This document shows positions 52,578-60,859 of a stretch of 64,000 bases of DNA, piece after piece. Source of the DNA: Blastococcus sp. DSM 46786 (GTDB lineage: Bacteria > Actinomycetota > Actinomycetes > Mycobacteriales > Geodermatophilaceae); assembly GCF_900109665.1 (NCBI RefSeq), contig NZ_FOAO01000008.1:124001-188000 (forward strand), in the 5' to 3' direction. The position numbers and the translations under genes are program-made. The notes beneath the pieces are model-generated. The model made no database searches. It was given only the letters and a program-made list of their open reading frames with translations, and had not been told where the DNA came from. How positions within the stretch are numbered: position 1 is the first letter of the stretch; every line of letters begins with the position of its first letter.

Positions 52578-53804
52578 TCACCTCGGAAGATCCGGTCCGG
52601 TGGTGAAGCTGCGGCTGGCGGTGAAGCCGACTGCGGCGGCGAGCAGCAACAAGGCGCCGCCCACGTAGTAGACGGCGCGGATGCCGAGGGTGTCGGCGAG
52701 CAGCCCGCCGACGCCGAGGCTCGCCAGGCGCCCGGTCTGCCAGAGCAGGTCCATCAGCGCGAAGACCCGTCCCCGGGTGCGGTCGGTGAGGTGCGACTGC
52801 AGCAGGCTGTTGAACGTGACGGCGCCGGTGGAGGTCCCGATGCCGTACACGGCGAGCGTGGCGGCGGCGACCGGCAGGGAACGGACCGAGGCGAGCACCA
52901 GGTCGACCAGGCCGCGCAGCACGTAGGGGCCGAAGACGTACAGCGGGCGGCGCGGATCGGGGATCAGCCGCAGCAGCAGGGCGGGACCCAGGGCTGCGCC
53001 CACGCCGATCGCGCCGACCAGGATTCCGTAGGCGCCGGCCGGCGCGCCCAGGTGCTCGGCGGCCAGGACGACCAGCAGTGCGCTGGTCGCGCCGGCCGAC
53101 AGCGCGGCGAGCAGCTGGCCGATGGCCAGGGCACGCAGCAACCGGTCGCGCCCGACCAGGGCCAGGCCCTCGCGGGCGTCGGCGAGCAGCCGGCGTCGAC
53201 CGACCTCCCCCGGCGGCTCGACCAGCCGCAAGCCGCGCAGCGCCAGCGCCGAGGCGACGAAGCTCGCGGCGTTGACGCCGAAGGCCCAGCCAGGACCCAC
53301 CAGAGCGACCAGGCCTCCGGCCAGCGGCGCGAGGACGACCTGTGACAGCACAGCCGCGGTCCAGACGGCGCTGTTGGCCGCGACGATCTCCCGGTCGGCC
53401 ACCACCGAGGGCAGCACGCTGTTGGCGGCCGGGTTGAAGAACGCCGCACCGGCCGACAGGCCGAAGGCGACCGCGTAGACGACCAGCGGGTCGTCGTGCC
53501 AGACCACCAGCACGCCGGCGAGGGCGGCCCGGAACACGTCGGCGGCCACCATCACGGTGATGCGGGGCAGCCGGTCGACGAGGACGCCTGCGAGCGGGGC
53601 GAGCAGCAGCACGGGGATGATCTCGGCGACGACGACGCCGGCCACGCCGAGCCCTGAGCCGGTCAGCCGGTAGATCAGGATGGCCAGGGCGACGAAGCTG
53701 AAGACGTCACCCCACTGGCTGACGGTGCGCGCCGTCCACAGCCGCCGGAAGTCCGGCTGAGCCAGCACGGTGCGCATCCCGGGCCGACGCTGATGATCCG
53801 CCAC
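52578..53804 (-). CDS. MFS transporter, drug-exporter type
   Basis: 408 residues with about twelve membrane segments. It resembles the MFS_3/enterobactin exporter group (RRLWTARTVSQWGDVFSFVALAILIYR at the start, DRLPRITVMVAADVFRA loop, SLLQSHLTDRTRGRVFALMD in the second half). Substrate unknown. GGGGGAG precedes the GTG at 53804; an ATG nine codons later (MRTVLAQPDFRRLW) is also possible. The Crp-like regulator gene lies 58 bases upstream on the same strand. Confidence 0.85.
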   Translation of the reverse strand: MADHQRRPGMRTVLAQPDFRRLWTARTVSQWGDVFSFVALAILIYRLTGSGLGVAGVVVAEIIPVLLLAPLAGVLVDRLPRITVMVAADVFRAALAGVLVVWHDDPLVVYAVAFGLSAGAAFFNPAANSVLPSVVADREIVAANSAVWTAAVLSQVVLAPLAGGLVALVGPGWAFGVNAASFVASALALRGLRLVEPPGEVGRRRLLADAREGLALVGRDRLLRALAIGQLLAALSAGATSALLVVLAAEHLGAPAGAYGILVGAIGVGAALGPALLLRLIPDPRRPLYVFGPYVLRGLVDLVLASVRSLPVAAATLAVYGIGTSTGAVTFNSLLQSHLTDRTRGRVFALMDLLWQTGRLASLGVGGLLADTLGIRAVYYVGGALLLLAAAVGFTASRSFTTGPDLPR

Positions 53805-53862
53805 GTCAGCCCGCTCCCCCTCCTGACCACGGTCCGACCGGTGTGGCCCGGCGGGCCGCCCC

Positions 53863-54594
53863 TCAGACGTCACGCACCGCCACCAGGCCACGTTCGTCGA
53901 GGACCTCGATGGTGCCGTAGCCGACCCTCACGTAGCCCCGGCGCTCGAGGTCCTTGAGCACCTTGTTGAGAGAAGGCCTGGCCACACCCAGCATCGCCGC
54001 CAGGGTGCGCTGCGGCAGCCGGACGGTCCCCTCCTCCGCCTCCTCCACGAGCAGCCCCGCCAGCTGAGCCAGGAGCGGACGCCCCAGCAAGGAGATCAGC
54101 CGTCCGTGGCTGGTGGCGAGGCGCTGCGCGACGCTGGACAACCAGCGCCGGGACACCCCGGGATGCCGGTCGAGGAGCGACTCGAAGTCGTTCGCGGACA
54201 GCATGAGGCAGACGGCATCGTCGAGCGCGTGAGCCGCGTACGGCACGGGGATCCCGAGCAGCAGCGGCACGTCGCCGTCGACGTCCCCCGGACGCAGCAC
54301 ACCGACGACCACCTTGCCCCGCGGCGTCACGACACCGAGCTCGAGGTGCCCGGAACGGACGATGCAGACGCCCGGCCTCGCACCGCCCCCGTCGCCGAAC
54401 ACCCGTTCACCCCGCTGGAACGTGACGGACGAGATCCGGCTGGCCAGGGCGGCGACGTCCTGAGGACCCAGGGGCGCCGTTCCGCCTCGGCCGACGCACC
54501 GCGCGATCCACGCCGCGTCCCGGATCTGCATCTCCTGGGGGGACAGCTTCCCGGCGTCGGCGCGGAACAGCTCGGTCCATCGCCCCAGGTCCAC
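53863..54594 (-). CDS. Crp/Fnr family transcriptional regulator
   Basis: 243 residues. The cyclic nucleotide-binding-like beta roll covers about residues 45-150 (RGERVFGDGGGARPGVCIVRSG, LRPGDVDGDVPLLLGIPVPY); the C-terminal winged helix contains LPQRTLAAMLGVARPSLNKVLKDLERRG. The ligand is unknown. It may control the MFS exporter encoded just downstream on the same strand. Start GTG at 54594. Confidence 0.87.
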   Translation of the reverse strand: MDLGRWTELFRADAGKLSPQEMQIRDAAWIARCVGRGGTAPLGPQDVAALASRISSVTFQRGERVFGDGGGARPGVCIVRSGHLELGVVTPRGKVVVGVLRPGDVDGDVPLLLGIPVPYAAHALDDAVCLMLSANDFESLLDRHPGVSRRWLSSVAQRLATSHGRLISLLGRPLLAQLAGLLVEEAEEGTVRLPQRTLAAMLGVARPSLNKVLKDLERRGYVRVGYGTIEVLDERGLVAVRDV

Positions 54595-54710
54595 CCCCGG
54601 ATCCTGTCAGGCCGGGGTCAGGACGTCGTCACAGCTCGTCGTCCACGGAGCGGATCGGCCCACCGGCCGCCCGGAGCGCGGGCCGGGTCGCCGTCCGGCG
54701 CTGCGAGGGC

Positions 54711-55436
54711 TCACGCCTCCCGGTTCCCCCGGCGGTGGCGGCGGACCACGGCCGCGCCGGCGACGCTCAGCACGACGAGGACCAGCACGGCCACGACGAA
54801 CGGCCACGACCCCGGCGCGGTCCCGTACGCGCCGAGAGCTGCGAAGGCGATCGTCCCGGGGATGATCCCGAGCGCCGTGCCGACCACGTAGTCGCGGCTG
54901 CCGATGGCGGTCAACCCCGCCGCGTAGTTGATGGCGGTGAAGGGCAGCGCGGGCACCAGGCGCACGCCGAGAACCGCGAGGAAACCGTGCCGGCTCAGCA
55001 GTGCGTCGACGCGGGCCACCCGGGTCCCGGTCAGCCGTTCGACCGCATCGCGCCCCAGCTTCCGCCCCAGCGCGAAGGCGGCCAGGGCTCCCAGCAGGGC
55101 AGCCAGCAGGACGAGGAGCACTGCGCCGACGAAGCCGAACAGGACACCTGCCGCAGCGGTGAGCACGTTCTTCGGCAGGGGTGCGAGAGTCGCCAGCGCG
55201 TAGACCACGACGAACACCGCGGGAGCCGCCGGCCCGAGCGCTGCGACCTCGGCCCGCAGCCGCTCGACGTCAGGCAGCCCGACCGCGAGTGCGACGGCCA
55301 CCGCCGTCGCGACGACGACCAGCAGCCCGGCGAGGCGGCCCCACACGAATCGTCCGGGAGCCCGGCGCGGGGTCCCCGATGGGCCCGCCCCGACCTCGAC
55401 GGCCCGGTCCGGCGGAGGACGGCTGTGGTCGCTCAC
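54711..55436 (-). CDS. TVP38/TMEM64 family membrane protein
   Basis: 241 residues with six hydrophobic segments and the SNARE-associated (DedA-like) motif FGFVGAVLLVLLAALLGALAAF, split here as ALLGALAAFALGRKLGRD, then RLVPALPFTAINYAAGLT. It is thought to act in lipid scrambling or membrane homeostasis. The GTG at 55436 begins VSDHSRPPPDR. A tandem GATGCC hexamer tract lies 80 bases upstream of the start. Confidence 0.85.
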   Translation of the reverse strand: MSDHSRPPPDRAVEVGAGPSGTPRRAPGRFVWGRLAGLLVVVATAVAVALAVGLPDVERLRAEVAALGPAAPAVFVVVYALATLAPLPKNVLTAAAGVLFGFVGAVLLVLLAALLGALAAFALGRKLGRDAVERLTGTRVARVDALLSRHGFLAVLGVRLVPALPFTAINYAAGLTAIGSRDYVVGTALGIIPGTIAFAALGAYGTAPGSWPFVVAVLVLVVLSVAGAAVVRRHRRGNREA

Positions 55437-55516
55437 TGCGGCGGGCGGAGGTGGGCGGCGAGCCCGGAGGGCGCGGTGTCGGCCAGGAAGGACGGCGAGC
55501 CCGCCACGGAAGGGTC

Positions 55517-55564
55517 GACGCCGACGCCGATGCCGATGCCGATGCCGATGCCGATGCCGATGCT
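55517..55564. repeat. Tandem hexanucleotide repeat (GACGCC/GATGCC)
   Basis: Eight units: two GACGCC, five GATGCC and one GATGCT, with no interruption. It lies in the region upstream of the TVP38 gene. Runs of this sort can change in length by slippage. Confidence 0.9.
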
Positions 55565-55654
55565 GCCGCCGATCCGCTCCAGCGCTCGCACGCGGCACCC
55601 CCTCCTCGACCCCGGCCCCGACTCGGTCGGACCCTTCCATGCCCGCCCGGCCTC

Positions 55655-55835
55655 AGGATGCCTCGGCCGGTGGGTTGCCCAGCCCCCCGAGGACGCGCTG
55701 CTCACCCTGGCCGCCGGCTGGAGCGACGCAGAGGCCACCGAGGCATCGGTCCACATCGCGCTGAACCTGTTCACCAACCACTTCAACCACCTGGTGCAGA
55801 CCGACCTCGACGTCCCACCCGCTCCGGGCCTCTGA
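55655..55835 (+). pseudogene. 3' fragment of a carboxymuconolactone decarboxylase/AhpD-like gene
   Basis: The frame ending at 55835 encodes LLTLAAGWSDAEATEASVHI, then ALNLFTNHFNHLVQTDLDVP, which matches the end of CMD/AhpD-type peroxidase-related proteins. No start codon or CxxC active site precedes it; upstream the frame runs into the hexamer tract. It is probably a truncated remnant. Confidence 0.55.
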
Positions 55836-55947
55836 GCCGCCGGTCCGGCAGCCAGGGAGCTGCCGTGTCGGGAAAGGCGGCCGACCGCGGTTCACGACCG
55901 CAGCACGGGGCATGGCCCGGTACAGCCGAGCACAGGAGGACACCGAC

Positions 55948-56538
55948 GTGCGCACCACTGCGAGGAGACACCCCGCCGGCCCGCCGGCGGCCACGGTCCG
56001 ACCGGATCCGGGCGGGGTCGGCCGGTCGAGTTCGGCGGCGGCCGAACGGGTCAGCGACGATCTCCGGCGCGGCGCCGGGGACTTCCTCGAGCAGCGCCGC
56101 CGCATCGCGGGCCTCACCTCCCTCGCGAGCTTCGCGCTCGGGGTGGTCGGGCTGTACCAGTTCGGGTTGCTGCGCCGGGTGCCCGAGCCACCCCTGCCCT
56201 TCCTCGACGCCGACGCGGTCGACGCCGCCGGCGAGGCCTACCAGCAGTTCAGGACCCCGGATGCCGCGCTCGGCCTGCTCAGTGCCGGTGTGACCCTGGC
56301 CCTCGCCGGGATGGGCGACCGGGACCGGGCCCGGACAGCACCGTGGGTGCCGCTGGCGCTGGCCGCGAAGACCGCCGCGGACGCCGGCGGCGGCATCTAC
56401 CTGTTCGCCGAGCAGGTCACCAAGCACCGCAAGGTGTGCTCCTGGTGCACCGTGGCCGCGGCGGCCCAGCTGGCCACCCTCCCGCTGGCGCTGCCCGAGG
56501 CGCGTGCCGCCCTCCGTCGCCTGGTGGGTCGGTCGTGA
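55948..56538 (+). CDS. VKOR-like membrane thiol oxidoreductase
   Basis: 196 residues. About four hydrophobic segments and the active-site pair CSWC (Cys164-Ser-Trp-Cys167) inside KVCSWCTVAAAAQLATLPLAL suggest the vitamin K epoxide reductase group. It could re-oxidise quinone-linked thiols or support disulfide formation. The N-terminal 50 residues are polar and variable. AGGAGGA lies eight bases before the GTG at 55948. It is the first gene of a four-gene unit in which each gene overlaps the next. Confidence 0.75.
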   Translation: MRTTARRHPAGPPAATVRPDPGGVGRSSSAAAERVSDDLRRGAGDFLEQRRRIAGLTSLASFALGVVGLYQFGLLRRVPEPPLPFLDADAVDAAGEAYQQFRTPDAALGLLSAGVTLALAGMGDRDRARTAPWVPLALAAKTAADAGGGIYLFAEQVTKHRKVCSWCTVAAAAQLATLPLALPEARAALRRLVGRS

Positions 56539-57389
56539 ACGGGCTGGGGCTGCACCTGCACGAGGACCTGCTGGACGGCGAGCCGATCCGCTGGCTGGAG
56601 CACGGCGAGGGCGCGCACGTCGTCCTGGTCCACGGCATCCCGACCTCGCCCCGGCTGTGGCGCCACGTGATGCCGCTGGTCAGCGGCCGGTCCCTCGCGC
56701 TGGAGATGGCCGGCTACGGCAGCTCCATCCCCGACGGCGAGGGCCGCGACCTCGGCCTGTCCGCCCAGGCCGACCGGCTGCTGCGCTGGCTGGATCTGGT
56801 CGGCGCGGAGTCACCGGTTCTCGTCGGCCACGACCTCGGCGGCGGGGTCGCGCAGATCGCCGCCGCCCGGGCGCCCGGCCGGTTCTCCGGGATCGTGCTG
56901 ACCAACGCCGTCTGCTACGACTCCTGGCCGATCCCCAGCGTGAAGGCGATGCAGCGGGCCGCACCGGTTCTGCGGTACCTGCCCGAGACCGCGCTCTACC
57001 CCTCCCTGGTCCAGCTGATCCACCGCGGCCACGACGACCGGGAGCGGGCGCTGGAATCCATCGGTGTGCACTGGCAGCACTACGTCACCCACGGCGCCGC
57101 CCGGAGCCTGATGCGCCAGGTGAGCTACCTGCGGGTCGAGGACACGATCGCCGTCGCCGACCAGCTGCCCTCGCTCGGCCTCCCCGCCCGCGTGGTGTGG
57201 GGCGAGGCCGACCAGTTCCAGAAGGTCGAGTACGGTCGCCGCCTCGCGGACGACCTGGGCACGGAGCTGCAGCCCATCCCCGGCGGCAAGCACTTCACCC
57301 CCGAGGACCATCCCGAGGTGATCGCGGCGGCCATCAACGAGCTGATCGGGACGGGTCCTGCGCGCGAAGGAGATCCCGGTGGGCGGTGA
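56535..57389 (+). CDS. Alpha/beta hydrolase, haloalkane dehalogenase/epoxide hydrolase-like
   Basis: 284 residues. The oxyanion segment VHGIPTSPRLWRHVMP and a nucleophile elbow with Asp100 (VGHDLGGGVAQ) place it with the Asp-nucleophile hydrolases; Asp226 and His253 complete the triad. Unlike true haloalkane dehalogenases, the residue after the nucleophile is Leu, not Trp, and the Asn of HGNPTS is Ile, so halide binding is in doubt. Its GTG overlaps the VKOR-like stop, and the DehI-like gene begins inside its end. Overall build and context suggest C-halogen or epoxide chemistry. Confidence 0.75.
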   Translation: MNGLGLHLHEDLLDGEPIRWLEHGEGAHVVLVHGIPTSPRLWRHVMPLVSGRSLALEMAGYGSSIPDGEGRDLGLSAQADRLLRWLDLVGAESPVLVGHDLGGGVAQIAAARAPGRFSGIVLTNAVCYDSWPIPSVKAMQRAAPVLRYLPETALYPSLVQLIHRGHDDRERALESIGVHWQHYVTHGAARSLMRQVSYLRVEDTIAVADQLPSLGLPARVVWGEADQFQKVEYGRRLADDLGTELQPIPGGKHFTPEDHPEVIAAAINELIGTGPAREGDPGGR

Positions 57390-58152
57390 CGCCGGCGGGT
57401 TCGTGGGCTACCCGATGGTGGAGGAGTCGGAGGCGACCGGCGCCGTCGCCGCCGTCTACGCCCACCTGCTGGACGGCATGCCGTTCGTGCCCAGCCTGTT
57501 CAAGTCGCTGGCGCTCTGCCCCGGCTACCTCGTGCTCGCCCACGAGCAGGCCGCCGGAGTGCTGCCGGACCCGTCGTTCGCGCAGTCGGCACAGAACCTC
57601 CTGACGTCGGCGCGGGAGATCACGACCCCTCCGGCCGACGCCGATGTCCGCGGTGCGCTGGCCGGGTTCACCGGTCCGCTGAGCCGGATGCTCCTGCTGG
57701 CCGCCGGCCTCCGGCTCGCGCTCGACGGGGAGCTCCACGCCCCGCCCGCGCCCGGTCAGGCTCTCGAAGCCCGCCCGGTGCGGCCAGCGAGCCCCGCTCC
57801 CTCGCCGGCCGACGCACCCGCGCCGGAGCTCTACGGCCAGATCCGCGCCGCCCTCGACACGCCCGTCGTCAACAGCATCTGGCGCAGCCTCGCCGACGGC
57901 GGCCTCCTGGAGGCGGCCTGGGACCACCTGGGCCCTCAGGTGCCTGCCACCCGTGCCGCCGCCGACGACCTGCAGCACAGAGCGGTCGACGCCGCCCGGC
58001 ACCTGCCCTGGCAGGTCGTCGCCGACCCCATCGCGCTGGAGCAGGCCGGCCTCGACGACGCCCGCCCGGGCATGGCCGCCGTCCTGGGTGCCTACATGAC
58101 CACCCTGCCCCGGGTGCTCGTGCTGGTGGCCTCCAGCAGCGCACCCGAGTGA
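57379..58152 (+). CDS. DehI-like halocarboxylic acid dehalogenase family protein
   Basis: 257 residues of two internally similar halves, the arrangement of the DehI family of DL-2-haloacid dehalogenases. Repeat 1 is FVGYPMVEESEATGAVAAVY, then PFVPSLFKSLALCPGYLVLA; repeat 2 is APELYGQIRAALDTPVVNSI, then WRSLADGGLLEAAWDHLGP. DehI enzymes remove halogen from both enantiomers by direct attack of water. It overlaps the hydrolase gene by 11 bases and the HAD dehalogenase gene by four. The catalytic Asp has not been located with certainty. Confidence 0.7.
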   Translation: MGGDAGGFVGYPMVEESEATGAVAAVYAHLLDGMPFVPSLFKSLALCPGYLVLAHEQAAGVLPDPSFAQSAQNLLTSAREITTPPADADVRGALAGFTGPLSRMLLLAAGLRLALDGELHAPPAPGQALEARPVRPASPAPSPADAPAPELYGQIRAALDTPVVNSIWRSLADGGLLEAAWDHLGPQVPATRAAADDLQHRAVDAARHLPWQVVADPIALEQAGLDDARPGMAAVLGAYMTTLPRVLVLVASSSAPE

Positions 58153-58856
58153 TGCCCCACACCGCCGAGCCCGAGGAACCTGTGTTGACCCTCTCGCCGT
58201 CCGTCATCGTCTTCGACGTCAACGAGACCCTGTCCGACATGAGCCCGATGTCTCAGCGGTTCGCCGACGTCGGAGCACCTCCCCACCTGGCCACGCTGTG
58301 GTTCGCCACGCTGCTGCGCGACGGGTTCGCCCTCACCGCCGCCGGCGCGTCCCGCCCCTTCGCCGAACTCGGGGCCGCGGCCCTGCGCACGGTGCTGCGC
58401 GGCGTGGACCTCGACCGGGACACCGACGCCGCCGTCGACCACGTCATGAGCGGCTTCACCGAACTGGGCGTCCACCCCGACGTCCCGGACGGCGTCCGGG
58501 CCCTCCGGACGCCGGGGCGGCGGCTGGTCACCCTCACCAACGGCTCCACCTCCGTGTCGGAGCAGCTGCTCACCGGCGCCGGCATCCGCGACCAGTTCGA
58601 CGCGCTGCTGTCCGTGGAGGACGCCGGCGCCTGGAAGCCGGCACGCCGCGCCTACGAGTACGCCGCCCGGACCTGCGACACCGACCCGGCCGACATGCTG
58701 CTCGTCGCCGTCCACCCCTGGGACATCGACGGCGCCGCCCGCGCCGGACTGGCCACCGCGTGGATCGACCGGGCCGGAAGCCCGTACCCGTCGTCCTTCA
58801 CGGCGCCGTCACTGCGCGCCGCCGGCCTGACCGACCTCGCCGAGCAGCTGGGCTGA
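58149..58856 (+). CDS. HAD-superfamily haloacid dehalogenase, type II
   Basis: 235 residues. The nucleophile Asp lies in IVFDVNETLSDM (about residue 23), motif II is LVTLTNGSTSV, Lys and Tyr of the type II group are in DAGAWKPARRAYEYAA, and the acidic motif is VHPWDIDGAARAGL. Type II enzymes convert L-2-haloacids to D-2-hydroxyacids by an ester intermediate. The usual SSN in front of WD is AVH here, a known subgroup variant that may change substrate. It is the last gene of the overlapping unit. Confidence 0.82.
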   Translation: MMPHTAEPEEPVLTLSPSVIVFDVNETLSDMSPMSQRFADVGAPPHLATLWFATLLRDGFALTAAGASRPFAELGAAALRTVLRGVDLDRDTDAAVDHVMSGFTELGVHPDVPDGVRALRTPGRRLVTLTNGSTSVSEQLLTGAGIRDQFDALLSVEDAGAWKPARRAYEYAARTCDTDPADMLLVAVHPWDIDGAARAGLATAWIDRAGSPYPSSFTAPSLRAAGLTDLAEQLG

Positions 58857-58876
58857 CCTCGACTCGGGGGGCGACC

Positions 58877-59053
58877 TCAGGCTCCGTCCCGATCACCGTC
58901 CGACGACCGGTCCCCGGCAGCCGGCAGCGCCTCCAGCAGTGGATCGCGACAGCGGCACGCCGCATCCTCGTGCCGCCGCCCGTCGACGACGACGTGCCCG
59001 TAGCGCGCCGCATGCGTGCAGGGGCAGACCGACGTGGTCTCGCCCGGCCACAG
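58877..59053 (-). CDS. Possible short Cys-rich protein or remnant (no standard start)
   Basis: An open minus-strand frame ends at 58877 with protein-like composition and codon use (GETTSVCPCTHAARYGHVVV, then AACRCRDPLLEAL) and a C-x-C/C-x-C pattern. It has no ATG, GTG or TTG; the only candidate is CTG at 59053. The open frame continues to a stop at about 59122. It may be a small metal-binding protein with a rare start or the end of a broken gene. The rest of 59054-59341 shows nothing convincing. Confidence 0.3.
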   Translation of the reverse strand: MWPGETTSVCPCTHAARYGHVVVDGRRHEDAACRCRDPLLEALPAAGDRSSDGDRDGA

Positions 59054-59341
59054 GACGTCCGGCGCATCGGGAACTGCGGCAGGACGGGTGGAGGCTGGAT
59101 GCTCTGCTGACGTGGCGGCCGTTCAAGCTCCCCGTGGCGCCCTCGAAGGTCCCGACTCCCGTCGGAAGGAGGCACGGCTCGCCCGACGGCCCCCCGAGCG
59201 CTCGATTGTCACCGCGGAGAAGTCCCACCGCCGCCGCTCTGCCCCGGCGACCCCGTGGTCCGTGGCCGCATGCGGATGCCAGTTGCGGGGAAGGGTCGAC
59301 CGGACGGCCCTGTCCGGGGCCCGTACGTCGAGGAGGTCGAC

Positions 59342-59779
59342 ATGCCCGCACGAGACGAACTGCCCGCGCCAAGGGAAGGCTTCGTGCTGACCCACTTCCT
59401 GGTGGTCGGCGATCAGGACCGCTCGCGGGAGTGGTACCGCGACGTCTTCGGCGCGCAGGTGGTGCACGAGCGCGATCCGGTGATGCTCCGTGCGGCCAAC
59501 AGCTGGCTGATCCTCAACGAGGCCGGTGGTCCGACCGACGACAAGCCCGACGTGAGCCTCGTTCTGCCGCAGGACCCCCGGCGGACCAGCGCCTTCCTCA
59601 ACGTCCGTGTCGCCGACATCGCCGCGGTGTACCGGAACTGGACGGCGAAAGGCGTCGAGTTCCTCACCGAGCCGAAGGACCACGGCCAGGAGATCCGCGC
59701 GTACGTGCGCGACCCGGACGGTCACCTCATCGAGGTCGGGCAGGCCACGGGCATGCTGGAGACGGTGGACGGCGACTGA
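59342..59779 (+). CDS. VOC family protein (glyoxalase/dioxygenase fold)
   Basis: 145 residues of a glyoxalase/bleomycin resistance/dioxygenase fold: LTHFLVVGDQDRSREWYRDVFGAQVV at the start (given in pieces LTHFLVVGDQDRSREWY and RDVFGAQVV) and YVRDPDGHLIEVGQATG at the end, with metal ligands His (LTHF) and Glu (LIEVGQ). Substrate unknown. AGGAGG precedes the ATG. It follows the dehalogenase unit at about 485 bases and may be unrelated to it. Confidence 0.86.
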   Translation: MPARDELPAPREGFVLTHFLVVGDQDRSREWYRDVFGAQVVHERDPVMLRAANSWLILNEAGGPTDDKPDVSLVLPQDPRRTSAFLNVRVADIAAVYRNWTAKGVEFLTEPKDHGQEIRAYVRDPDGHLIEVGQATGMLETVDGD

Positions 59780-59828
59780 TCATCCGCCTGCCCGGGTGAC
59801 GACGTCCGTCGGCGGGTAGCGGGACCAC

Positions 59829-60626
59829 ATGGCCTTGACGATCGGCAGCGCACCCTTCGGCTCCACGCCGTCCGGAACCTTCAACTTCGACCCGGCGCCG
59901 CCCGAGCACGTCCTCTACCTCGAGCCCTCCCCGCGCCGGGTCCGCGTGCGCCTGGGCGAGGAGACCGTCGCCGACAGCACCGGCGTGCGCCTGCTCCACC
60001 TGTCGGGCCAGACACCGATCTACCTCTTCCCCCGCGAGGACGTCCGGACCGACCTGTTCACGCCCAGCGACACGAAGGTGAACGCCCCCGGCCTCGGCGA
60101 GGCCTCGCACTGGACGGTGTCGGTGGGCGAGCGGACGGCGGAGGACGGCGCCTACTCCTACGAGCAGCCGCCGTCGTCGCTAGCGGGCGTGGCCGGTCTC
60201 GTCGCGTTCGACTGGGACGCGATGGACGCCTGGTTCGAGGAGGACGAAGAGGTCTTCGTCCATCCGCGCGACCCCTATCACCGGATCGACGTGCTACGCA
60301 GCTCCCGTCACGTGGTCGTGCGCTGGGGGGACACCGTCGTCGCCGACTCGACGCAGCCGCGCATGCTGCTGGAGAGCGGCCTGCCGCCCCGGTGGTACCT
60401 GCCGGCCGAGGACGTTCGCACCGACCTGCTGGCCCCGAGCTACACCGCGACGAGGTGCCCGTACAAGGGCGTCGCGCAGTACCGGACACTGCGGGACGGC
60501 GAACGATTCGACGATGACGTCGTCTGGAGCTACCTCGAGCCCATGCACGACGCCGAAGCCGTCGGCGGGCTGCTCTGCTTCGATGACGCGCGTCTCGACG
60601 TCCATGTGAGCGAGGGGACCCGGTGA
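59829..60626 (+). CDS. Tandem DUF427 domain protein
   Basis: 265 residues with two DUF427 modules: residues about 25-130 (SPRRVRVRLGEETVADSTGV...YLFPREDVRTDLF) and 145-255 (SSRHVVVRWGDTVVADSTQP...YLPAEDVRTDLL...TRCPYKGVAQY). The function of DUF427 is unknown. Fifty bases separate it from the VOC gene, and the two may share a transcript. Confidence 0.88.
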   Translation: MALTIGSAPFGSTPSGTFNFDPAPPEHVLYLEPSPRRVRVRLGEETVADSTGVRLLHLSGQTPIYLFPREDVRTDLFTPSDTKVNAPGLGEASHWTVSVGERTAEDGAYSYEQPPSSLAGVAGLVAFDWDAMDAWFEEDEEVFVHPRDPYHRIDVLRSSRHVVVRWGDTVVADSTQPRMLLESGLPPRWYLPAEDVRTDLLAPSYTATRCPYKGVAQYRTLRDGERFDDDVVWSYLEPMHDAEAVGGLLCFDDARLDVHVSEGTR

Positions 60627-60645
60627 CCTAGCGCCCCTGCACGAG

Positions 60646-60828
60646 CTACGGCTGGACGGTGGCGGACTGCGAGGGCGCGTGGCTGCGGTAGAGCTTCTCG
60701 ACGCGGCGAGCCGGTAGGCCGTACCTGGACCGGGTCGCCTCGGCCGACGGCCGCTCGTTCCAGGGAAGCTTGCCGATGACCAGCTCGGGGACGTCGACGT
60801 AGACCCTGTCCTCGGCGGTGTGGGTCAC
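60646..60828 (-). CDS. Possible 60-residue protein
   Basis: A minus-strand frame starts from GTG at 60828 (VTHTAEDRVYVDVPELVIG), with a Ser/Arg-rich end. Its composition is protein-like, but the ribosome binding site is weak and I know no family. It is convergent with the DUF427 gene and adjacent to a broken oxidoreductase gene. Confidence 0.35.
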   Translation of the reverse strand: MTHTAEDRVYVDVPELVIGKLPWNERPSAEATRSRYGLPARRVEKLYRSHAPSQSATVQP

Positions 60829-60859
60829 GACATCCAGCGGGATGAACGTGTCGCTCGAG

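Noticed and set aside
55517-55564. CRISPR or origin-type iterons
   Set aside because: The units are contiguous hexamers with no spacers, and no replication gene is near.
55437-55786. Minus-strand protein with Gly-Ile repeats
   Set aside because: It is the translation of the hexamer tract; the flanking residues have no resemblance to a protein and there is no ribosome binding site.
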